Shown: positions 33,685-42,544, counted from the first letter of the stretch. The stretch is 64,000 nucleotides of DNA from Allomesorhizobium sp043769475 (GCF_043769475.1 NZ_CP171729.1:682001-746000), one strand, 5' to 3'. Notes: generated by a model not told the origin, from the letters alone. Made by a program: numbers and translations.

Positions 33685-36348
33685 ATGACCAAGTGGGTCT
33701 ATACGTTTGGAGACGGGGCGGCCGAAGGGCGCGCCGGAGACAGAAACCTGCTCGGCGGTAAGGGCGCCAACCTTGCCGAAATGTGCAGCCTGGGCCTGCC
33801 TGTGCCGCCCGGCTTCACCATCACCACTGAAGCCTGCAACTGGTTTTATGCCAACGGCCGGACCTATCCGCCCTCGCTTGAAGCAGATGTCCTTGCGGCG
33901 CTCGATCATATCGGCGCCTTGACGGGCCGTCGTTTCGGCGATCCCGAGAAGCTGCTTCTCGTCTCGGTCCGCTCGGGCGCCCGCGCGTCGATGCCGGGCA
34001 TGATGGACACCGTGCTCAATCTCGGCCTGAACGACGAGACGGTGGAGGCGCTGGCGACCGATTCAGGCGATGCGCGCTTTGCATATGACAGCTATCGCCG
34101 CTTCATCCAGATGTATTCCAACGTTGTGCTCGATCTCGACCACGAGGTGTTCGAGGAAATCCTCGAGGAGGAAAAGGCGCGGCTCGGCTATGAGCTCGAT
34201 ACCGAGCTTTCCGCCATCGAGTGGCAGGGCGTGATTGCCCACTACAAGGCGACGATCGAGGAGGAACTCGGCAGCCCGTTCCCGCAGGATCCAAGAGAGC
34301 AGCTCTGTGGCGCGATCGGTGCGGTGTTTTCGAGCTGGATGAACCACCGCGCGATCACCTATCGCCGGCTGCACGACATACCCGAAAGCTGGGGCACCGC
34401 GGTCAACGTGCAGGCCATGGTGTTCGGCAATATGGGCGAGACCTCCGCTACTGGCGTCGCCTTCACCCGCAATCCCTCGACCGGCGAAAAGATGCTCTAC
34501 GGCGAATTCCTGGTGAATGCGCAGGGCGAGGACGTGGTGGCCGGCATCCGCACGCCACAGAGCATCACCGAAAAGGCCCGCATAGACAGCGGATCGGACA
34601 AGCCGTCGCTGCAGAAAGTGATGCCACAGGCGTTCGCGTCCTTCGTGGAGATATCCGACCGCCTGGAAAAGCATTATCGCGACATGCAGGATCTCGAGTT
34701 CACCATAGAACGCGGCAAGCTGTGGATGCTGCAGACGCGCTCCGGCAAGCGCACGGCCAAGGCGGCGCTGCGCATGGCGGTGGACATGGCGGCCGAAGGT
34801 CTGATCGGCAGGGAAGAGGCTGTCGCGCGCATCGATCCTGCCTCGCTCGACCAACTCCTGCACCCGACCATCGACCCGAAGGCGGAGCGCAACGTCATTG
34901 CCGTCGGCCTGCCGGCTTCGCCGGGGGCCGCCACAGGGGAGATCGTGTTCTCCTCGCACGATGCCGAAGAGGCCAAGGCGCTCGGCAAGAAGGTCATTCT
35001 GGTGCGGGTCGAGACCAGCCCGGAAGACATTCACGGCATGCACGCCGCCGAGGGCATTCTGACGACACGTGGCGGCATGACCAGCCACGCGGCGGTGGTG
35101 GCGCGCGGCATGGGCAAGCCCTGTGTATCGGGCGCCGGCTCGCTGCGCGTCGACTACAGGGCTGGCACGCTGATGGTGATGGGGGAGACTTTCCGCAAGG
35201 GCGACATCATCACCATCGACGGCAGCAACGGCCAGGTTCTGAAGGGACCGGTCGCCATGCTGCAGCCGGAGCTTTCCGGCGATTTCGCCAAGATAATGGA
35301 ATGGGCCGATGCAACGCGGCGCATGAAGGTGCGCACTAATGCGGAGACGCCGGCCGACGCCCGCATGGCACGTTCCTTCGGCGCGGAAGGCATCGGGCTC
35401 TGCCGGACCGAACACATGTTCTTCGAGGGCGACCGCATCATCGCAATGCGCGAGATGATCCTGGCCAACACCGAGAAGGATCGGAGGACGGCACTTGCCA
35501 AGTTGTTACCGATGCAGCGTTCGGACTTCCTTGAGCTGTTCGAGATCATGGCCGGGCTGCCGGTAACCATCCGGCTGCTTGATCCGCCGCTGCACGAATT
35601 CCTGCCGAAAACGGAAGAGGAGATCGCCGAAGTCGCTTCGGTGATGAATGTTTCGGCCGAAAAGCTGCGCCAACGGACTGAGGCGCTGCACGAATTCAAT
35701 CCGATGCTCGGTCATCGCGGCTGCCGGCTGGCGGTTTCCTATCCCGAAATCGCCGAAATGCAGGCTCGCGCGATTTTCGAGGCCGCCGTCGAGGCCGGCA
35801 GGAAAACAGGCAACCCCGTGGTTCCCGAAATCATGGTGCCGCTGGTCGGGCTCAAAAAGGAGCTCGATTTCGTCAAGGCCCGCATCGATACCGTGGCGAG
35901 GAGCGTCATGGAAGAGACCGGCGCGACGGTTGAGTATCTGACAGGCACAATGATCGAACTGCCGCGCGCCGCGATCCGCGCCCATGTCATCGCAGAGGCC
36001 GCCGAATTCTTCTCCTTCGGCACCAATGACCTGACGCAGACGACCTTCGGCATTTCACGCGACGATGCGGCTTCGTTCCTGGACATCTACCGCCAGAAGG
36101 GCATCATCGAGCAGGATCCGTTCGTTTCGCTCGATATTGACGGCGTCGGCGAACTGGTGCGCATCGCGGCCGAAAAGGGCAGGGCGACGCGGCCCGACAT
36201 CAAGCTCGGCATCTGCGGCGAGCATGGCGGCGACCCCGCCTCTATCCACTTCTGCGAGGAGGTCGGGCTCGATTACGTCTCGTGCTCGCCCTACCGCGTG
36301 CCGATTGCCCGGCTCGCGGCGGCGCAGGCGGCGGTGAAGAAGGGGTGA
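33685..36348 (+). CDS. ppdK: Pyruvate, phosphate dikinase
   Basis: Interconverts pyruvate, ATP and phosphate with PEP, AMP and pyrophosphate; in rhizobia it supports gluconeogenesis from organic acids. The 887-residue protein has the N-terminal ATP-grasp domain (LLGGKGANLAEM, SVRSGARASMPGMMDTVLNLG), the swivelling phosphohistidine domain with catalytic His in TTRGGMTSHAAVVARGMGKP, and the C-terminal TIM-barrel PEP domain with GLCRTEHMF and the acid-base Cys in DYVSCSPYRVPIARLAAAQA. The ATG follows GAGGAG. Palindromes begin 7 bp after its stop. Confidence 0.97.
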   Translation: MTKWVYTFGDGAAEGRAGDRNLLGGKGANLAEMCSLGLPVPPGFTITTEACNWFYANGRTYPPSLEADVLAALDHIGALTGRRFGDPEKLLLVSVRSGARASMPGMMDTVLNLGLNDETVEALATDSGDARFAYDSYRRFIQMYSNVVLDLDHEVFEEILEEEKARLGYELDTELSAIEWQGVIAHYKATIEEELGSPFPQDPREQLCGAIGAVFSSWMNHRAITYRRLHDIPESWGTAVNVQAMVFGNMGETSATGVAFTRNPSTGEKMLYGEFLVNAQGEDVVAGIRTPQSITEKARIDSGSDKPSLQKVMPQAFASFVEISDRLEKHYRDMQDLEFTIERGKLWMLQTRSGKRTAKAALRMAVDMAAEGLIGREEAVARIDPASLDQLLHPTIDPKAERNVIAVGLPASPGAATGEIVFSSHDAEEAKALGKKVILVRVETSPEDIHGMHAAEGILTTRGGMTSHAAVVARGMGKPCVSGAGSLRVDYRAGTLMVMGETFRKGDIITIDGSNGQVLKGPVAMLQPELSGDFAKIMEWADATRRMKVRTNAETPADARMARSFGAEGIGLCRTEHMFFEGDRIIAMREMILANTEKDRRTALAKLLPMQRSDFLELFEIMAGLPVTIRLLDPPLHEFLPKTEEEIAEVASVMNVSAEKLRQRTEALHEFNPMLGHRGCRLAVSYPEIAEMQARAIFEAAVEAGRKTGNPVVPEIMVPLVGLKKELDFVKARIDTVARSVMEETGATVEYLTGTMIELPRAAIRAHVIAEAAEFFSFGTNDLTQTTFGISRDDAASFLDIYRQKGIIEQDPFVSLDIDGVGELVRIAAEKGRATRPDIKLGICGEHGGDPASIHFCEEVGLDYVSCSPYRVPIARLAAAQAAVKKG

Positions 36349-36354
36349 GGCGGA

Positions 36355-36384
36355 GTTATACCAAATTTGCGGATTTGGTATAAC
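36355..36384. repeat. Palindrome 1 downstream of ppdK
   Basis: GTTATACCAAAT (36355-36366) and ATTTGGTATAAC (36373-36384) are perfect inverted 12-bp arms around TTGCGG. The arms match those of palindrome 2 with one base difference over GTTATA(C/A)CAAATTTGC. Too AT-rich and without a U-tract to be a normal terminator of ppdK. Confidence 0.9.
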
Positions 36385-36407
36385 CGCTCTTGCTGGCAAA
36401 GCTGTCG

Positions 36408-36443
36408 CCCGTTATAACAAATTTGCAAATTTGTTATAACGGG
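36408..36443. repeat. Palindrome 2, 36-bp perfect, just before the nucleotidyltransferase start
   Basis: CCCGTTATAACAAATTTG (36408-36425) is followed immediately by its exact reverse complement (36426-36443): a 36-bp perfect palindrome with no spacer. It ends 9 bp before the proposed GTG start at 36453, so it overlaps where a promoter or ribosome-entry region should be. Centre-to-centre distance to palindrome 1 is 56 bp. Confidence 0.95.
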
Positions 36444-36452
36444 TTTGAAGCC

Positions 36453-37502
36453 GTGGTTCGACAACTCGATATCGTCTACACAACCATGATCGCGGAACTG
36501 CTTGACCGGACCCTCGATGCGCAGTTCGACGCGGATTTTGACGAAAGCGGACTATTCAGGAAACGACCGGTAAAGGGGCGCGAATACTGGTATTACAAAG
36601 CGTCAGAGCGCGGTGCCCAAACCGCGAAGGACATCTACGTCGGTCCGGCCGACGATCCCGAAATCAACCGGCGCGTCGAAAATTTTGCCCAGATTAAAGA
36701 CGATTATCAAAAGCGCCGGAAAATTGTTTCCACTCTGACACGCGAGGCTAGGCTTTTCAGTCCCGAACCGCGGGTTGGAAATATAGTCGAGGCATTCTGG
36801 AAAGCAGGACTGTTTCGGTTGCGGGCGTGTCTTGTGGGAACAATCGCATACCAGACATATGGAGCCGTACTCGGTTGTAGGCTCGCTGGAGCCGCCATGC
36901 AAACCGGCGACATCGATCTGGCCCAATTTCATTCCATTTCGGTCGCGGTCGATGACTCGATACCACCGGTTTTGGATGTCCTGAGGAGCGTGGATGAATC
37001 GTTCAAGCCCGCTCCCCATCTGAATGATGCGGCAGGCGCGACAAAGTACATAGGCGCAAACGGCCTTCGAGTGGATTTCCTGACGCCAAATCGCGGAAGC
37101 GACGATCTGATTGGCAAACCCGCAAAAATGCCATCTCTTGGCGGAGCTGCCGCGGAACCGCTGCGGTTTCTGGATTTTTTGAGCTACGAGCCGGTTAGAA
37201 CTGTAATGCTCCACAAGGGCGGAATTCCTGTCTTGGTCCCTGACCCCTGCAGGTTTGCGGTTCACAAAATGATCGTGGCCGCGCGCCGGTCTGCCGGCAG
37301 CCAGAAAGACCTGAAAGATCTCGGGCAGGCCAATCAACTTGCTGAAGCTTTGAAGTTGGTGGGACGTGCCGAGGACTTGAGGGAGATGTTTCAAGTAGCG
37401 CGTGACCGGGGCTCTTCCTGGCGGGAAGCCCTCGATGCCTCGCTGGCAAGAATGGAGTTCCTCGGACTCTCGTCTGCGCCATCGGTTCTGAGGGCCGCCT
37501 GA
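36453..37502 (+). CDS. GSU2403-type nucleotidyltransferase-fold protein
   Basis: A 349-residue protein recognised by KGREYWYYK (41-49) and the NTase core ACLVGTIAYQTYGAVLG (126-141) then TGDIDLAQF with Asp153 and Asp155; a third Asp is in LRVDFLTPN (208). These supply the G-T and DxD carboxylates of a polymerase-beta-type nucleotidyltransferase. The C-terminal FAVHKMIVAARRS and KDLKDL pattern resembles nucleotidyltransferases of AbiEii/MNT type. Substrate unknown. Start: GTG 36453, because a longer frame from TTG 36390 would translate the palindrome. Preceded by two palindromes, followed by its own terminator; base composition is lower in GC than ppdK. Confidence 0.7.
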   Translation: MVRQLDIVYTTMIAELLDRTLDAQFDADFDESGLFRKRPVKGREYWYYKASERGAQTAKDIYVGPADDPEINRRVENFAQIKDDYQKRRKIVSTLTREARLFSPEPRVGNIVEAFWKAGLFRLRACLVGTIAYQTYGAVLGCRLAGAAMQTGDIDLAQFHSISVAVDDSIPPVLDVLRSVDESFKPAPHLNDAAGATKYIGANGLRVDFLTPNRGSDDLIGKPAKMPSLGGAAAEPLRFLDFLSYEPVRTVMLHKGGIPVLVPDPCRFAVHKMIVAARRSAGSQKDLKDLGQANQLAEALKLVGRAEDLREMFQVARDRGSSWREALDASLARMEFLGLSSAPSVLRAA

Positions 37503-37505
37503 CCG

Positions 37506-37540
37506 ATACCCTACGCGAGCAACTCACGTAGGGTATTTTT
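37506..37540 (+). terminator. Rho-independent terminator of the nucleotidyltransferase gene
   Basis: ATACCCTACG (37506-37515) pairs perfectly with CGTAGGGTAT (37527-37536) across an 11-base loop, and TTTTT ends at 37540. It begins 3 bp after the stop codon. Confidence 0.85.
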
Positions 37541-37573
37541 GCTGGCCGTATTTCGTTCGCGTGGGGTACCGTC

Positions 37574-37987
37574 CTACAAATCCGCTCCAACCGCGCCGGA
37601 ACTCGGGTTGGCTTCGATCCGCACCTTGTCTGAATAGAAGGCGCCGTGGTTTTTTATCCGGACCATCTCGTCATAGGGCGCTTCGTAGGCCCACATGATG
37701 TCTTTGGCTGCCTCGCCGACCGCGCTGACATCCCAATAGGACGCATCGCCCTTGTAAGGGCAATGGGTCGAGGTGCCGGAAGGCTTGAGGAACTCGAAGT
37801 AGATGTCCTTGAACGGGATGTAGAAAACCGGCGGATAGTCTGCCTCACGCAGCACCAGCGCTTCGTCGGAGGAGGCGATGACGGCGTCTGAAAACGTTAC
37901 CGTGACCGCGCCGTCGAAAGGCTCAACCGTAATGCGGTGAGATGGATTCCGCCGAAATCCGGGAGAAGGATTGGCTGCCTGGTCCAT
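37574..37987 (-). CDS. DUF427 domain protein
   Basis: A 137-residue protein with the DUF427 signature: HRITVEPFDGAVTVTFSDAVIASSDEALVLREADYPPVFYIPFKDI, then THCPYKGDASYWDV and MWAYEAPYDEM. The Cys-Pro-Tyr-Lys-Gly element is the family hallmark. DUF427 proteins are small beta-rich cytoplasmic proteins of unknown function, found in bacteria and fungi. The ATG at 37987 follows AAAGGAGC on its strand; a longer start at 38071 would overlap the aminotransferase end and has no support. It is cotranscribed with the aminotransferase, 50 bp downstream of it. Confidence 0.88.
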   Translation of the reverse strand: MDQAANPSPGFRRNPSHRITVEPFDGAVTVTFSDAVIASSDEALVLREADYPPVFYIPFKDIYFEFLKPSGTSTHCPYKGDASYWDVSAVGEAAKDIMWAYEAPYDEMVRIKNHGAFYSDKVRIEANPSSGAVGADL

Positions 37988-38037
37988 ATCGAAGCTCCTT
38001 TCACCGGCCACAACGTCAGGCCACCGAGACTGTTCCC

Positions 38038-39432
38038 TTACACGGTGCGCAGAGCCCCGGTGGAGACCCACGCCTCCGCCTGGCCGAGTCCGACTTCGAA
38101 CCGGTCGAACAATTCGTTCAACTCGGCCTCACTGATGATCATCGGCGGGCAGACGGCGATCGTGTCACCCAGCGCACGCAGGATCGCGCCGTTTTCCTCG
38201 ATCAGCTTGGAAGTCTGTGGCCCGACGCCGTTCCTCGGATCGAAGGAGCGCTTGGAGGTCTTGTCGGCCACCAGTTCGGCGGCGCCGACCAGGCCGCAAT
38301 AGCGCGCTTCGCCAACCAGCGGGTGCTCGCCGATCTTCTTCATCCGCTGCTCGAAAACCGGCATCAGCCTGCGCACGTGGCCGACTATGTCTCGCTTCTG
38401 GTAGATTTCGATCGCCTTGACGCCCAGCGCGCAGGAAAGCGGATGGCCGCCATAGGTGAAGCCGTGCGCGAATGTGCCGAGCGTCGCCGAATGGTCGACA
38501 TAGGCCTGATAAACGTCCTCCGGCACCATCACCGCGCCGAGAGGCGCATAGGCGGAAGTCATCTGCTTGGCCGCCGAGATTGTCTTGGGCCGCATGTTGA
38601 AGGTCTGCGAGCCCCACCAGTTTCCGGTCCGGCCGAAACCGGTGATGACCTCGTCGGCAATCATCATGATGTCATGCTCGTCGAGCACAGCCTGAATCGC
38701 TTCGTAATAGCCCTTGGGCGGAATGATGACGCCGCCGGCGCCCATCAGCGGCTCGGCAATCATGGCCGCGATCGTGTCGGGTCCCTCGCGCTCGATAAGT
38801 TCGCGCAGCGACTTGGCCATGCGGGCCGTGAATTCCGCCTCGCTCTCGCCTTCGATTCCGAACCGGTAATGGTGCGGGCAATCGGTATGAAGCACCCGGT
38901 CGACGGGCAGATCCCAGCCATTATGGTTGGAGGGAAGTCCTGTCAGCGAGGCTGCCATGATGGTCACGCCATGGTAGGCCTTGATGCGCGAGATGATCTT
39001 TTTCTTGTTCGGCCGGCCCATGGCATTGTTCATGTACCAGGCGAGCTTGACCTGCGTGTCGTTGGCTTCCGATCCCGACGAGGTGAAGAACACTTTCGAG
39101 ATGGGAACCGGCGCGATCTCCTTCAGCTTCTCGGCGAGTTCGATCGCCGGTTCGCTGCTCTTGGCGCCGAAGATGTGGTAGTAGGGCAGGGCGCGCATCT
39201 GTTCGATGGCCGCTTCGATCATCTCCTCGTCGCCGAAGCCAAGGCCGGCGCACCAAAGCCCGGACATGCCTTCGATATAGCCGCGGCCTTGGGTGTCGTA
39301 GACGTAGACGCCCTTGCCGCGCCCCATCACCACCGTGCCGGTGGATTTGAGCTGATGGATGGGCGTGTAGGGATGGACGAGGGATTCGATGTCCCTGGTC
39401 TGGAGATTGGTCAGCGGCGGATTCTCAAGCAT
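38038..39432 (-). CDS. Class III PLP-dependent aminotransferase (omega-transaminase type)
   Basis: A 464-residue class III aminotransferase. It has MSGLWCAGLGFGDEEMIEAA, FFTSSGSEANDTQVKLAWY (PLP phosphate), HGVTIMAASLTGLP, MMIADEVITGFGRTG and the PLP lysine in ISAAKQMTSAYAPLGA. The sequence is closest to omega-amino acid:pyruvate or putrescine/beta-alanine-type aminotransferases. It could act on diamines or omega-amino acids with pyruvate as acceptor; the exact substrate cannot be read from motifs. On the same strand, the DUF427 gene follows and a small hypothetical gene lies upstream. Confidence 0.93.
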   Translation of the reverse strand: MLENPPLTNLQTRDIESLVHPYTPIHQLKSTGTVVMGRGKGVYVYDTQGRGYIEGMSGLWCAGLGFGDEEMIEAAIEQMRALPYYHIFGAKSSEPAIELAEKLKEIAPVPISKVFFTSSGSEANDTQVKLAWYMNNAMGRPNKKKIISRIKAYHGVTIMAASLTGLPSNHNGWDLPVDRVLHTDCPHHYRFGIEGESEAEFTARMAKSLRELIEREGPDTIAAMIAEPLMGAGGVIIPPKGYYEAIQAVLDEHDIMMIADEVITGFGRTGNWWGSQTFNMRPKTISAAKQMTSAYAPLGAVMVPEDVYQAYVDHSATLGTFAHGFTYGGHPLSCALGVKAIEIYQKRDIVGHVRRLMPVFEQRMKKIGEHPLVGEARYCGLVGAAELVADKTSKRSFDPRNGVGPQTSKLIEENGAILRALGDTIAVCPPMIISEAELNELFDRFEVGLGQAEAWVSTGALRTV

Positions 39433-39530
39433 GGACGGCTCCGGGAAAGAGGCGAAACTGCGTGCTCCCTCTTATCCCGTGCGTTCGTGCGCGAGAACCC
39501 CTTGTCGACTGGTCCAGCCGAACCGTTCGA

Positions 39531-39887
39531 TTAGGCAGCGGTCGCGAAGGCCTGTGCAAGGCCGGCGTAGGAGGCCGCTATGCGTGCGACCGGGCTCTCG
39601 CTCTTGGCCGCGGTTTCGACGCGTAGCCGGCCGCCGCCGACCGGCAGCGTAAGCACCAGGAACTGCTGGCTTCCGCCGTCGCCTATGGCTGCCGCCGCGA
39701 CGTGCTGGCCGTCGTCGTCGTTGCCGAGGCGCATCTTGAACAGCATGGTGCCATGAACCGCGTCCAGCGCCTGGCGCACGAGATGCTCAAAAGTCTCGTC
39801 GGAAACCGCATCGCCGGCCGGCGCGATCTTCAACGCGGTTTCAGCCCCTGTCTTTTCGAGATTTTCCGCTACAGCTTGCGCGTCCAT
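39531..39887 (-). CDS. Hypothetical protein, 118 residues
   Basis: I do not recognise a family. The product begins MDAQAVAENLEKTGAETALK, is rich in Ala, Gly and Asp, and shows a short beta pattern (SQQFLVLTLPVGGGRLRVET). There is no signal peptide, membrane helix or Cys. Composition and codon use look like the surrounding chromosome, and a ribosome site GAGG lies six bases before the ATG. That site sits inside a 16-bp perfect palindrome covering the start region. A GTG four codons upstream is an alternative. It may be a conserved rhizobial protein of unknown role. Confidence 0.6.
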   Translation of the reverse strand: MDAQAVAENLEKTGAETALKIAPAGDAVSDETFEHLVRQALDAVHGTMLFKMRLGNDDDGQHVAAAAIGDGGSQQFLVLTLPVGGGRLRVETAAKSESPVARIAASYAGLAQAFATAA

Positions 39888-39901
39888 GTGAGGCCTCACA
39901 T
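39886..39901. repeat. 16-bp perfect palindrome over a start codon and ribosome site
   Basis: ATGTGAGGCCTCACAT reads the same on both strands. On the minus strand it contains GAGG as ribosome site, CCTC pairing with it, and the first bases of the ATG of the hypothetical gene. It could be an operator, or an mRNA fold that hides the ribosome site. Confidence 0.6.
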
Positions 39902-40042
39902 CATAATACCCAACAGAGCCCCCTTAACGATGGTTAACGGCCAGAGTGGCCGGATTATGGCGTGGCGGCCGGTCCAACGGACACTGGACAATCGCGCAGT
40001 TCCTTCCACAATGCCGGAAAAACAATGATCGGGAGGAACGCG

Positions 40043-41674
40043 ATGCTTGGACTGATGCAGGAATGGCCGCTGCTTTGCCACAAGATCATCGACCACGCCG
40101 GAATACAGCATCCGAACCGCGAGATCGTCTCGCGCTCGGTCGAAGGGCCAATCGTCCGAACCAGCTATGGTGAAGTGCGAAGGCGTGCTCTGAGCGTAGC
40201 CCAGCGCCTCGAACGCGACGGCTACCGCCTGGGCGACCGCATCGCAACGCTGGCCTGGAACACGGCTCGCCACATCGAGGCGTGGTACGGCATCATGGGC
40301 ATGGGCGCCATCTATCACACGCTCAACCCGCGGCTTTTTCCCGAGCAGATCGCCTGGATCATGAACCACGCCGAGGACAAGGCGCTGTTCGTGGACCTGA
40401 CCTTCGTGCCTCTGGTAGAGAAGATCGCCGCCTCGGTGCCGTCGCTGAAGAAGGTGATCGTGCTGACCGACGCCGCCCACATGCCGGCGACCGCACTTCC
40501 CAACGCCGTCGCCTATGAGGAATGGCTGGCGGAAACCGACGGCGACTTTACCTGGCGCAGCTTCCACGAGGAAACCGCTGCCGGAATGTGCTACACCTCG
40601 GGCACCACCGGCGAACCGAAGGGCGTGCTCTACAGCCATCGCTCCAACGTTCTGCACGCGATGATCGCCTGCATGCCCGATGCCATGGGCATGTCGAGCC
40701 GCGATGTGATCCTGCCGGTCGTGCCGATGTTCCACGCCAATGCCTGGGGCCTTGCCCAGAGCGCGCCGATGATAGGCGCCAAGCTGGTGATGCCCGGCGG
40801 CCGCATGGACGGCCCGTCGATCTATGAGTTGCTCGATACCGAGAAGGTGACGTTCACAGCGGCCGTGCCGACGGTCTGGCTGATGCTTCTCCAGCACCTG
40901 GAGGAAACCGGCAAGAAGCTGCCGCATCTGAAGAAGGTGATCATCGGCGGTTCGGCCTGCCCGCGGGCCATGACCAAGAAGTTCCAGGAGGACTACGACG
41001 TCCAGGTTTGCCACGCTTGGGGCATGACCGAGATGTCGCCGCTCGGAACGCTTGGCACGATCAAGCCGGAATACACCGAATTTCAGGGCGAAGAGCGCCT
41101 CGCGATCCAGGAAAAGCAGGGTCATCCGCCTTTCGGCGTCGAGATGAAGGTCACCGACGACGAGAACCGCGAGCTTCCGTGGGACGGCAAGACATTCGGG
41201 CGGCTGAAGGTTCGCGGCCCGGCGGTGGCGCGCGCCTATTATGGCGGGGCGGGCGCGGAGCAGTTCGATCCGGACGGCTGGTTCGACACGGGCGATGTCG
41301 CGCATATCGATCCCAACGGCTACATGCAGATCACCGACCGCGCCAAGGATGTCATCAAGTCGGGCGGCGAGTGGATTTCGACCATCGAACTCGAAAACCT
41401 GGCCGTGGGGCATCCGGACGTCGCGGAAGCCGCGGTAATCGACGTAAAGCACTCCAAATGGGGCGAGCGTCCGCTGCTGGTGGTCGTCCGAAAACCTGGC
41501 CGGGAGCCGGAAAAGTCGGACATTCTAGGATTCATGGACGGAAAGGTCGCGAAGTGGTGGATGCCCGACGATGTCAGCTTCGTCGAGGAAATCCCGCACA
41601 CCGCGACGGGAAAGATCCAGAAGACGACCTTACGCGAGCAGTTCCGGGACTACCGCCTGCCGACCGAAGCCTGA
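40043..41674 (+). CDS. Acyl-CoA synthetase (AMP-forming), medium/long-chain fatty acid type
   Basis: Activates a fatty acid to acyl-CoA using ATP, as in AlkK/FadD-like ligases. The 543-residue protein has the P-loop-like motif YTSGTTGEPKGV, the A5 motif WGMTEMSPLGTLG, the hinge region GWFDTGDVAHID, ITDRAKDVIKSGGEWIS, and the catalytic Lys near the C-terminus (TATGKIQKT). The N-terminus MLGLMQEWPLLCHKIIDHAG fits remembered rhizobial homologues; GGGAGGA six bases before ATG 40043 decides the start. Upstream in-frame ATGs at 40025 and 39962 are less likely. DUF1499 follows 63 bp downstream. Confidence 0.94.
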   Translation: MLGLMQEWPLLCHKIIDHAGIQHPNREIVSRSVEGPIVRTSYGEVRRRALSVAQRLERDGYRLGDRIATLAWNTARHIEAWYGIMGMGAIYHTLNPRLFPEQIAWIMNHAEDKALFVDLTFVPLVEKIAASVPSLKKVIVLTDAAHMPATALPNAVAYEEWLAETDGDFTWRSFHEETAAGMCYTSGTTGEPKGVLYSHRSNVLHAMIACMPDAMGMSSRDVILPVVPMFHANAWGLAQSAPMIGAKLVMPGGRMDGPSIYELLDTEKVTFTAAVPTVWLMLLQHLEETGKKLPHLKKVIIGGSACPRAMTKKFQEDYDVQVCHAWGMTEMSPLGTLGTIKPEYTEFQGEERLAIQEKQGHPPFGVEMKVTDDENRELPWDGKTFGRLKVRGPAVARAYYGGAGAEQFDPDGWFDTGDVAHIDPNGYMQITDRAKDVIKSGGEWISTIELENLAVGHPDVAEAAVIDVKHSKWGERPLLVVVRKPGREPEKSDILGFMDGKVAKWWMPDDVSFVEEIPHTATGKIQKTTLREQFRDYRLPTEA

Positions 41675-41737
41675 TGGAAAGGCGTTTGCGCTTTCAGGCG
41701 GAAACGATTTAGGAAAGGGCAAGGGCGACGGAGATCC

Positions 41738-42529
41738 ATGGCGGCGTATCTGGAACAGCGCACATCGCAGGCCGCGGGCTGGTCGCGCACTCTTGCGACG
41801 TTTTCGGCCGTGCTGTTCATTGCCGCCGGCCTTGCCCACCGCTACGGGCTTATTCCCACGCCGCCATTCCTGTCGGTCCTTTCCATTGTCGCCGCGCTGG
41901 CGATCGCCGCGCTTGCGCTGGCTGCCTACGGCTTTTTGCGTTTCTGGTATCATGGCGATCTCGGCGGCCGTGACCTGACGATCGGAGGTTTTGTCGCCCT
42001 CGCAGTGCTCACGCCCTTTCTGCTGTCCGGCTACCGGGCTTTTATCCACCCGCAGCTCAACGACATTTCGACCGATCTCGGCGCGCCTCCGATGCTGGTC
42101 GCCGCCGCGATGTCCCGCAGCCCCGACATGAACGAGGTTGCAGAATTCACACCCGGACACCGCAAGCTGCAGACCGATCACTATCCGGAAGTTACCGGCA
42201 GGCGTTACGAGATGCCGCTCGACCGCGCGGCGGAGATTGTCGAGACCATGCTGCAGCGGCAAGGCTGGACAATCGCGACGTCGCGGCCGGCTTTCGTCGG
42301 CCAGAGCGAGATGACCATCGAGGCGCTGGCTCACACGCCTTGGCTCGGCTTTCCCTTCGATATAGCGGTGCGGCTGACCGACGAAGGAACTTCGACTTAT
42401 GTCGACATGCGCTCGGCATCGCGTTACGGCCGGCATGATCTGGGCGACAACGCAGCGCAGATCACGGCATTTCTGGCCCTACTGGATGCCGAAATGGCCG
42501 CGCAGACCGGGGCAGCGACGGCGGAATAG
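41738..42529 (+). CDS. DUF1499 membrane protein
   Basis: A 263-residue protein with three hydrophobic segments near the N-terminus (LATFSAVLFIAAGLA, SVLSIVAALAIAALALAAYGFL, IGGFVALAVLTPFLLSGY), then the DUF1499 domain. Domain markers are YEMPLDRAAEIVETML, the EALAHTPWLGFPFDIAVRLTD stretch, and YVDMRSASRYGRHDLGDNAAQI near the end. DUF1499 proteins are unstudied; they occur alone or with membrane anchors. It follows the acyl-CoA ligase on the same strand and ends 15 bp before the convergent MBL gene. Confidence 0.86.
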   Translation: MAAYLEQRTSQAAGWSRTLATFSAVLFIAAGLAHRYGLIPTPPFLSVLSIVAALAIAALALAAYGFLRFWYHGDLGGRDLTIGGFVALAVLTPFLLSGYRAFIHPQLNDISTDLGAPPMLVAAAMSRSPDMNEVAEFTPGHRKLQTDHYPEVTGRRYEMPLDRAAEIVETMLQRQGWTIATSRPAFVGQSEMTIEALAHTPWLGFPFDIAVRLTDEGTSTYVDMRSASRYGRHDLGDNAAQITAFLALLDAEMAAQTGAATAE

Positions 42530-42544
42530 CATCCGGAGAAACCG

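Noticed and set aside
36355..36384. Palindrome 1 as the ppdK terminator
   Set aside because: AT-rich stem, no U-tract after it, and it shares its sequence with palindrome 2, so a shared function is more likely.
36390..36452. Longer N-terminus for the nucleotidyltransferase starting at TTG 36390
   Set aside because: It would translate the perfect palindrome, and the family N-terminus begins near VRQLDIVYTTMIAELL.
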